Positions 1-5,116 of a DNA stretch of 5,116 nucleotides are shown here, in pieces (the first letter of the stretch is position 1; each line of letters begins with the position of its first letter). The position numbers were made by a program, and so were the translations under genes. The notes beneath the pieces were generated by a model, which saw only the letters and a program-made list of their open reading frames with translations, did not search any database and had not been told where the DNA came from. Source of the stretch: an uncultured Panacagrimonas sp. (GTDB lineage: Bacteria; Pseudomonadota; Gammaproteobacteria; Nevskiales; Nevskiaceae); assembly GCA_946481265.1 (NCBI GenBank), contig CAMLNE010000297.1, positions 1 through 5,116 of the forward strand, read 5' to 3'.

Positions 1-80
1 TCGGCCTCGCAGCTGCGGCATTCCCACTTCTCCGAGTCCAGGTCGATGCGCAGGTTCTCGGTGATCAGCACTTTTTTCAT
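1..80 (-). CDS. Acetone/acetophenone carboxylase gamma-type small zinc-binding subunit, N-terminal fragment
   Basis: Seen: an ATG at 80-78 on the minus strand opens a frame that stays open to the left edge, giving 26 full codons. The protein starts MKKVLITENLRIDLD and continues with SEKWECRSCEA, so it has a W-x-C-x2-C knuckle at about residues 19-24. A strong GAGGAG ribosome binding site sits 4 nt upstream, which fixes the start. Known: the small gamma-type subunits of ATP-dependent acetone and acetophenone carboxylases are short cytoplasmic zinc-ribbon proteins with two Cys pairs, made with large HyuA/HyuB-like subunits. Inference: the start and CxxC spacing resemble that family from memory, but only the first pair is visible. 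It could instead be another small zinc-ribbon or rubredoxin-like protein. The rest of the gene, and probably its partner subunits, lie beyond the edge. It is 262 bp downstream of the EamA gene on the same strand, so it probably has its own promoter. Confidence 0.6.
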   Translation of the reverse strand, partial: MKKVLITENLRIDLDSEKWECRSCEA

Positions 81-84
81 GGGT

Positions 85-90
85 CTCCTC
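85..90 (-). promoter_or_regulatory. Ribosome binding site of the left-edge gene
   Basis: On the minus strand this reads GAGGAG, followed by ACCC and then the ATG at 80. It is a near-consensus Shine-Dalgarno sequence with slightly short spacing. It supports the 80-78 start and shows that the short frame running off the edge is a real gene. Confidence 0.75.
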
Positions 91-96
91 GGGGCA

Positions 97-114
97 CAGG
101 CGGCATGTCGCCTG
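97..114. repeat. Inverted repeat in the leader of the left-edge gene
   Basis: The sequence shows perfect 6-bp arms, CAGGCG and CGCCTG, around a 6-nt loop (GCATGT). It lies 17-34 nt upstream of the minus-strand ATG at 80, just outside the ribosome binding site. It could be a leader hairpin or an operator half-site pair. A 6-bp GC arm is not rare in DNA of this composition, so function is uncertain. Confidence 0.35.
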
Positions 115-229
115 CGGTTTCGGCACGAGGGCACGTTATCGGGCGCTGGGGGGCGCGGCCCCACCCTAAACGGTGGCCGGCAGGCGCCCGCCCGGACCCT
201 GGCCGAGGGCCTTTCGCGAGGTTGCGGGC

Positions 230-243
230 AGCCCCCGGGGGCT
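230..243. repeat. Perfect 14-bp GC palindrome
   Basis: AGCCCCCGGGGGCT equals its own reverse complement, with no loop. Flanking GGCA on the left and TTGCC a few bases to the right could extend an imperfect stem. A loopless palindrome fits a dimeric protein-binding site better than a terminator. It is about 150 bp upstream of the left-edge gene. No family-specific operator was recognised. Confidence 0.4.
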
Positions 244-289
244 CTTGCCGGACGTACGGCCGGGAGGTGGCGGGGCACCGTCGATCAGG

Positions 290-313
290 GGGCGGGCTGC
301 GGCCTGCCCGCCC
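290..313 (-). terminator. GC hairpin downstream of the EamA gene, possible transcript end
   Basis: The perfect 8-bp arms GGGCGGGC and GCCCGCCC enclose an 8-nt loop. The hairpin begins 30 nt past the EamA stop on the minus strand, where a terminator is expected. No T-tract follows, so it is not a canonical intrinsic terminator. It could instead be an RNA 3'-end stabilising stem behind a Rho-dependent stop, or a binding site for the next gene. Confidence 0.4.
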
Positions 314-342
314 GCGCATGACGGTTACACGGGGGGCCCCGG

Positions 343-1245
343 TCAGGGCCGGCTTGCGGCGGCGGTCCGCTGCGCCAGCACGATGCCCGAGGCGATCAGC
401 GCCGCGCCGACCAGGTGGAAGAGCTGCAGCCGCTCGCCCAGGAAGAGCGCCGCCAGCGCGCTGCCGAACACCGGCATCAGGTGCAGGAACTGCCCCGCCC
501 GGTTGGCGCCGATCACTTCCACCGCCCGGTTGAAGCAGAGGTAGGCCAGCAGCGAGGGAAACACCGCCACGTAGGCGATAGCGGCCAGCGTCGTGCCGTC
601 GAGCCGGATCTGGCGGAACGCCAGGTGCTCGAAGGCATACACCGGGACCAGCATCAGGGCGCCGAGCGCGAAGGTCGCGGCCAGGAAGCTGAGCGGATGG
701 ACCGACGGCCGCTGGCGCAGCAGCACCGAGTAGAGCGCATAGAAGATCACCGCCAGGAAGATCAGTCCGTCGCCGGGCTTCAGCGACAGGGCCAGCAAGG
801 CCTGCAGCGAGCCGTGCGAGACGATCGCCGCCACGCCTGCCAGCGAGATCAGCAGCGCGAGCATCTGCACCCTGCGCACCGGCTCGCGGTAGATCAGCCA
901 GGATCCCAGCACGATCAGCAGGGGCATGGTCGACTGCAGCAGCACCGCGTTGATCACGGTGGTCGTGTTCAGGCCGAAGTAGACCATCGCGTTGAACGTG
1001 GCCACGCCCAGCAGCGCCAGCAACGCGATGCGGCCCCCGTTCGCCCGCAGCACCGGCCAGTCGCGCCGCAGGTGCGGCGCGGCGAAGCCCAGCACCAGCA
1101 GGAAGGCGCCGGCCCAGCGCCAGAACGCCAGGGCGATCGGCGGAACGTGCTCGTGCACTGCGCGGCCGAGCACGAAATTGCCGGACCAGAACAGCGTGGC
1201 CAGGACCAGGAGCAGCGGGGCGGAGGACCAGAGCAGGCGCATCAT
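343..1245 (-). CDS. EamA-family (DMT superfamily) inner-membrane transporter
   Basis: A complete 300-residue protein, the usual size for ten-helix drug/metabolite transporters in the inner membrane. Seen: two tandem EamA repeats at about residues 10-140 and 155-292. The first opens with [13 protein letters not shown], the typical first-helix W-x-x-N motif. The first repeat ends with the IYREP element near residue 118 and the second with the matching FLGERL element. Hydrophobic segments lie near 8-30, 36-56, 72-90, 96-117, 124-143, 157-176, 184-204, 219-238, 248-268 and 273-292. Known: the family exports amino acids, metabolites or drugs, driven by proton or other gradients. The substrate cannot be read from sequence. 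Two ATGs are adjacent at 1245-1243 and 1242-1240; neither has a Shine-Dalgarno, and a TATAGT box lies 8 nt before the first, so a very short leader is possible. It is divergent from yadG across 109 bp. Confidence 0.9.
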   Translation of the reverse strand: MMRLLWSSAPLLLVLATLFWSGNFVLGRAVHEHVPPIALAFWRWAGAFLLVLGFAAPHLRRDWPVLRANGGRIALLALLGVATFNAMVYFGLNTTTVINAVLLQSTMPLLIVLGSWLIYREPVRRVQMLALLISLAGVAAIVSHGSLQALLALSLKPGDGLIFLAVIFYALYSVLLRQRPSVHPLSFLAATFALGALMLVPVYAFEHLAFRQIRLDGTTLAAIAYVAVFPSLLAYLCFNRAVEVIGANRAGQFLHLMPVFGSALAALFLGERLQLFHLVGAALIASGIVLAQRTAAASRP

Positions 1246-1253
1246 GGGCGCGG

Positions 1254-1259
1254 ACTATA
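1254..1259 (-). promoter_or_regulatory. Candidate -10 box for the EamA transporter gene
   Basis: The minus strand reads TATAGT here (five of six to TATAAT), 8 nt before the first ATG. Transcription would start at or within a few bases of the start codon, giving a nearly leaderless mRNA. That agrees with the missing Shine-Dalgarno. The expected -35 position (1277-1282) reads GCTCGG, which does not match consensus and is part of an inverted repeat, so an activator may be needed. Confidence 0.4.
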
Positions 1260-1260
1260 A

Positions 1261-1284
1261 GGGCTCGGGGCGCCCACCGAGCCC
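1261..1284. repeat. Perfect 8-8-8 inverted repeat in the divergent promoter region, possible operator
   Basis: The arms GGGCTCGG (1261-1268) and CCGAGCCC (1277-1284) are perfect reverse complements around an 8-bp centre. The centre-to-centre spacing is 16 bp, suiting a dimer contacting one face of the helix. It covers the spacer and -35 area of the candidate EamA promoter and lies 71 bp upstream of the yadG start. A GGACGTCC palindrome follows at 1286-1293. The binding protein is unknown. Confidence 0.45.
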
Positions 1285-1316
1285 TGGACGTCCTCCGGAC
1301 ATCGACGGGGCTCGCT

Positions 1317-1322
1317 TACACT
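1317..1322 (+). promoter_or_regulatory. Weak candidate -10 box for the yadG-yadH operon
   Basis: TACACT matches the sigma-70 -10 consensus at four of six positions and lies 32 nt before the GTG at 1355, giving a leader of about 25 nt. No convincing -35 is seen at 16-18 bp upstream. It is listed because the operon needs a promoter within 1246-1354 and this is the best candidate by eye. Confidence 0.25.
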
Positions 1323-1354
1323 CGCCCGTCGCTTCCCTCGCCTTCGATGCCCGC

Positions 1355-2277
<923 letters not shown>

Positions 2278-2281
<4 letters not shown>

Positions 2282-3039
2282 ACCTCTACGCGATCCGCGC
2301 CATCTACGGCTTCGAGATGGCCCGCACCTTCCGCACGTTGACGCAGAGCATCGCCTCGCCGGTGCTGTCGACCTCGCTGTACTTCGTGGTGTTCGGCGCG
2401 GCGATCGGCTCGCGCATGGGCGATATCGACGGCGTCAGCTACGGCGCCTTCATCATTCCCGGCCTGATCATGCTGTCGCTGCTCACCGAGAGCATCTCCA
2501 ACGCGTCCTTTGCCATCTACCTGCCCAAGTGGACCGGCACGATCTACGAGATGCTGTCGGCGCCGGTGTCCTATGTCGAGGTGCTGATCGGCTATGTGGG
2601 CGCAGCGGCGACCAAGTCGGTCCTGCTCGGCCTGCTGATCCTGCTCACCGCACGCCTGTTCGTGGACTACTCGATCGAGCACCCGGCGTGGATGCTGTTC
2701 TTCCTGGTGCTCACGGCGGTCACCTTCAGCCTGTTCGGCTTCATCATCGGCGTGTGGGCGGACAACTTCGAGAAGCTGCAGGTGATCCCGCTGATGATCG
2801 TCACGCCGCTGACCTTTCTCGGCGGAAGCTTCTACTCGATCAGCATGCTGCCGCCGGTGTGGCAGAAGATCACGCTGTTCAACCCGGTGGTGTACCTGAT
2901 CAGTGGGTTCCGCTGGAGCTTCTACGGCGTATCCGACGTCAATGTGGTGGTCTGCATCAGCGTGATCCTCGCCTTCCTGGTGCTCTGCATCGGCGTGGTG
3001 TGGTGGATCTTCAAGACCGGTTACCGGCTCAAGCCCTGA
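2278..3039 (+). CDS. yadH: ABC-2 type exporter permease, YadH-like
   Basis: The inner-membrane subunit of the exporter, working as a dimer with the YadG-like ATPase. It is 253 residues, close to the roughly 256 of E. coli YadH. Seen: six hydrophobic segments near residues 24-44, 57-78, 103-126, 137-160, 168-188 and 222-244. The conserved family stretches include [14 protein letters not shown] near 37-50, FIIPGLIM near 58-65, [12 protein letters not shown] near 176-187, and the ABC-2 signature [12 protein letters not shown] at 202-213. There is no cleavable signal peptide. The GTG start overlaps the yadG stop by 4 bp, so the two form one operon with coupled translation. Known: DrrB/NodJ/YadH-type permeases export drugs, lipids or glycolipids. 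The substrate here cannot be told from sequence. The gene appears intact and ends 55 bp before the convergent regulator gene. Confidence 0.93.
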
Positions 3040-3040
3040 T

Positions 3041-3058
3041 CGCGCGGCCGTCCGCGCG
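3041..3058. terminator. GC hairpin in the convergent gap after yadH
   Basis: The perfect 7-bp arms CGCGCGG and CCGCGCG enclose a CCGT loop, starting one base after the yadH stop. It sits in the 55-bp gap between two convergent genes, where a shared transcript end is expected. No T-tract follows on either strand, so intrinsic termination would be weak. A second short stem (GCGGC-GCG-GCCGC) at 3083-3095 touches the regulator's stop codon. Confidence 0.45.
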
Positions 3059-3094
3059 CGGCACGGCGCGACCAGCACGCCTGCGGCGCGGCCG

Positions 3095-5116
3095 CTACTC
3101 GATCAGCCCGGAGCGCCGGGCCAGCGCGATCGCCTGCACGCGGTTCTTGATGCGCAGCTTCTCGAAGATGTTGCGCAGGTGCCACTTGACCGTGTTGGTC
3201 GAAACCGAGAGGCGCTCGGCAAGATCGCGGTTCGACAGGCCGGCGGAGACGAAGCGCAGCAGGTTGCGCTCGCGTTCGGTCAAGGCTTCGATCAGCGTTC
3301 CGGCGTCGTCACCGGCGGTGGCGGCCCTCGCCGCATCCCCTTCCGCCGCCTCTCCGGCCGCGACCAGCAAGGTCTCCAGGTAGGCCTGCACGGCGTCGTG
3401 CTGCACGCCGCGCGGCGTGCGCGCCTGTTTCATCAGGGCCAGCGCCGGCGCACCCTCGTCCAGGAAGCTGTGCATGAAACCGCCGGCCGCGCCGATCTCC
3501 AGCGCCTCCAGCAGGGCCCGGCCGGCCAGGTTGAGCTTGCCGGCGGCGCGGAAGGCCAGCGCGTTGAGCAGACGCAGCTTGAGTTCGCGGCGACGCCGGC
3601 GCGCCGCGACCGCGCGACGGATCTCGCCGCCGAGCAGCACGCGCGCCTCGGCCTGGCGGTCCGCGCGGATCAGCCAGCGCGCCCAGGTGATGGTGCAGGC
3701 CTCGTTCTCGCCGGCGTGGAACATCAGGCCGTCGCGCGGCTCGTCGCGAAAAGCCGCCGGCAGTTCCCGCAACCAGCGCTCCGCCTGCCCCAGGTCGCCC
3801 TCCAGCGTGGCCAGCCGGGCCAGCTCGGCGTGGGCGTAGATCACCAGGCGCTCGAGCGAATGGCGATAGCCGAGGTAGAGCATGCGCTCCAGCGTGTCCT
3901 CGGCCTCGCCGCGCCGGCCGCCGCGATGGGCGATGCGCGCCTGCGTGATGTCCATGGTGGCCACCGCATCGGCGATGGCCTGCTGCTCGACCAGCTGGCC
4001 GTAGTCGCCGATGACGCGCTCGGCCTCGTCGACGCGGTTCTGCTCGTACAGGCCGCTGGCGAGGTAGGCGGCGACCACGGCGCCGCCCGCCGAGCTCTGT
4101 TCCGAGCGCTTGAGCGCATCGGCCAGGCCACTCACCGCGTCGTTGATGCGGCCCTGCGCCGACAGCGTCATGTTGGCGATGGCGTCGCGATAGGTCTGCC
4201 CGAACGCGTGATGGTCGCGATCGTGCAGCGGCCGGGCCTTGACCATCATCGCGCGGGCATCCTCGAAGGCGCCGCAACCGACCTCGTACATGGCGCGCGC
4301 GTTGAGGGCCACGCCGTAGTGCCAGCCGCTCTGGTCGGTGAGCAGCGCGGCGGTCTCGGCCGCCTGCGCGCCGAGTTCCTCGATGCGGTCCCGCCCGGCC
4401 AGCACGAACAGGCGCGACACGCCGTGCCGCGCCCGTGCAGGCCGGTCCGCGCCGGCGCGCTCGAGCTGCTCGGCATGATGCTCGAGCAGTTTCTCCGCCT
4501 TGTCGAAGGCGCGCCGGAAGCCGTAGGCGATGATCGCCGCGTGCACCAGGTTCTCGTGGGCCAGCAGCGCCGACACCGGCAGGCGGTCGGCGTAGGACTC
4601 GATCAGGCCCAGGCGCTCCTGCGCGACCAGCGCATCGACGATCCCGGCCAGCAGCTCGGCGGCGCGATCGGTCTCGCCGGCCTCGAGCCAGTGCTGGATC
4701 GCCTCCTCCCGATAGCCGTTGTCGGCGTACCACTCCGCGATGCGGCGGTGCCGGCGGTGCAGGTCGGCGGGCGTGAACAGCGTCGCGGCGCGACCGAGCA
4801 GGAACTGGCGGAACAGGTTGTGGAAACGCAGCCAGTTGCCCTCGAGATCCGCCCGCGCCAGGAACAATCCGGCGCGCTCGATCTCGGTCAGGCGCTCGGC
4901 GCCGCGGGGCTCGCCGGTGATGTGCTCGACCAGGGCCGGCGAGAGCTTCTCGGGAATCGCCAGCTCGAGCAGCAGGGTGCCGAGCGCCGGCGCCAGGTTG
5001 TCGAACATCTCGGCGGCGAGGAAATCGATCAGCTCGCGCGTCACGCCCTTGCCGGCATAGGCCTCGGCGCGGAAGCGTGCGCCCCGGCGCAGGCACAGGC
5101 GGAAGGCCTGCAGCGC
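3095..5116 (-). CDS. LAL/MalT-type LuxR-family transcriptional regulator, C-terminal part
   Basis: A cytoplasmic, ATP-dependent, ligand-responsive transcription activator. The frame is open to the right edge, giving 673 visible residues. The GTG at 5044 should not be taken as the start: the 24 codons upstream read ALQAFRLCLRR and so on without a stop, and continue the family's conserved linker. The N-terminal STAND/NB-ARC ATPase domain with Walker motifs, usually 250-300 residues, therefore lies outside. Seen: the post-ATPase helical region at about 25-150, including RFHNLFRQFLLGR and HRRIAEWYADNGYREEAIQHWLEAG; a long Ala/Leu/Arg-rich helical-repeat (TPR-like) sensor region at about 150-590; and a complete LuxR HTH in the last 62 residues (3098-3283), with LTERERNLL, GLSNRDLAERLSVS, TNTVKWHLRNIFEKL and KNRVQAI. 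Relatives include MalT and AlkS, which sense maltotriose and alkanes. The effector and targets here are unknown. It converges on yadH, so its targets may be elsewhere. Confidence 0.92.
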   Translation of the reverse strand, partial: ALQAFRLCLRRGARFRAEAYAGKGVTRELIDFLAAEMFDNLAPALGTLLLELAIPEKLSPALVEHITGEPRGAERLTEIERAGLFLARADLEGNWLRFHNLFRQFLLGRAATLFTPADLHRRHRRIAEWYADNGYREEAIQHWLEAGETDRAAELLAGIVDALVAQERLGLIESYADRLPVSALLAHENLVHAAIIAYGFRRAFDKAEKLLEHHAEQLERAGADRPARARHGVSRLFVLAGRDRIEELGAQAAETAALLTDQSGWHYGVALNARAMYEVGCGAFEDARAMMVKARPLHDRDHHAFGQTYRDAIANMTLSAQGRINDAVSGLADALKRSEQSSAGGAVVAAYLASGLYEQNRVDEAERVIGDYGQLVEQQAIADAVATMDITQARIAHRGGRRGEAEDTLERMLYLGYRHSLERLVIYAHAELARLATLEGDLGQAERWLRELPAAFRDEPRDGLMFHAGENEACTITWARWLIRADRQAEARVLLGGEIRRAVAARRRRRELKLRLLNALAFRAAGKLNLAGRALLEALEIGAAGGFMHSFLDEGAPALALMKQARTPRGVQHDAVQAYLETLLVAAGEAAEGDAARAATAGDDAGTLIEALTERERNLLRFVSAGLSNRDLAERLSVSTNTVKWHLRNIFEKLRIKNRVQAIALARRSGLIE

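Larger units (their letters stand above)
81..342. other. Gene-free GC-rich intergenic spacer
   Basis: No credible coding frame was found here. The frames that cross it are rich in Arg, Gly, Pro and Ala and match nothing I recognise; one also runs opposite the start of the left-edge gene. The spacer separates the stop of the EamA gene from the start of the next minus-strand gene. It holds several GC-rich inverted repeats: 97-114, 150-162, 161-176, 230-243, 290-313 and the GGGGCCCC at 333-340. No tRNA or riboswitch pattern was recognised. A weak -10-like GATAAC lies at about 133-138 on the minus strand, without a matching -35 at the proper distance. The spacer must contain the 3' end of the EamA transcript and probably the promoter of the left-edge gene. 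Confidence 0.6.

Noticed and set aside
46..533. Plus-strand frames of 91, 142 and 123 residues across the left spacer.
   Set aside because: They are Arg/Gly/Pro/Ala-rich and overlap the start of the left-edge gene and/or the 3' end of the EamA gene. No ribosome binding site or recognisable domain was seen.
415..1260. A 281-residue plus-strand frame opposite the EamA gene.
   Set aside because: It is rich in Gln, His, Arg and Glu with no recognisable domain, as expected for an antisense shadow of a GC-rich membrane-protein gene. The opposite strand encodes a clear ten-helix transporter.
992..1354. The N-terminal extension of the yadG frame, starting upstream of 1355.
   Set aside because: The extension runs antisense through the start of the EamA gene and is Arg/Pro/Ser-rich. 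The YadG family begins close to the sequence after the GTG at 1355.
3309..5096. A 595-residue minus-strand frame overlapping the LAL regulator in another frame.
   Set aside because: It is dominated by Arg, Gly, Ala and Pro, typical of an out-of-frame reading of high-GC DNA. The alternative frame carries the conserved regulator.

Overview
The window is GC-rich and shows the usual signs of it: long open shadow frames, GTG starts, and few T-tracts at gene ends. Two genes match the YadGH ABC exporter of Gram-negative bacteria, one encodes a MalT-type LuxR regulator, and one edge carries a gene start resembling the small zinc subunit of acetone/acetophenone carboxylases. Together these suggest a beta- or gammaproteobacterium, possibly an aromatic- or ketone-degrading one such as the Rhodocyclales. 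That placement is inference from gene content; no rRNA or other marker is present.

Layout from left to right. At 1-80 (minus) are the first 26 codons of a small CxxC protein that runs off the left edge. It has a clear ribosome binding site and a leader hairpin. Bases 81-342 are a gene-free, very GC-rich spacer with several inverted repeats. At 343-1245 (minus) is a complete ten-helix EamA/DMT-type transporter. Bases 1246-1354 are a divergent intergenic region with a perfect 8-8-8 inverted repeat next to a candidate -10 box. At 1355-2281 and 2278-3039 (plus) are an ATPase and a permease forming a complete two-gene ABC-2 exporter of the YadG/YadH type, overlapping by 4 bp. A 55-bp convergent gap with a GC hairpin follows. 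At 3095-5116 (minus) is the C-terminal part of a large ATP-binding LuxR-family regulator (LAL/MalT type), whose ATPase domain lies beyond the right edge.

The only firm operon is yadG-yadH. The EamA transporter is divergent from it and may share regulatory DNA. The LAL regulator converges on the exporter and may control genes outside the window. The edge gene hints that a carboxylase operon lies to the left. The annotated genes are recognisable families; nothing here is convincingly a new system, and the most useful leads are the regulatory DNA and the two genes cut by the edges.
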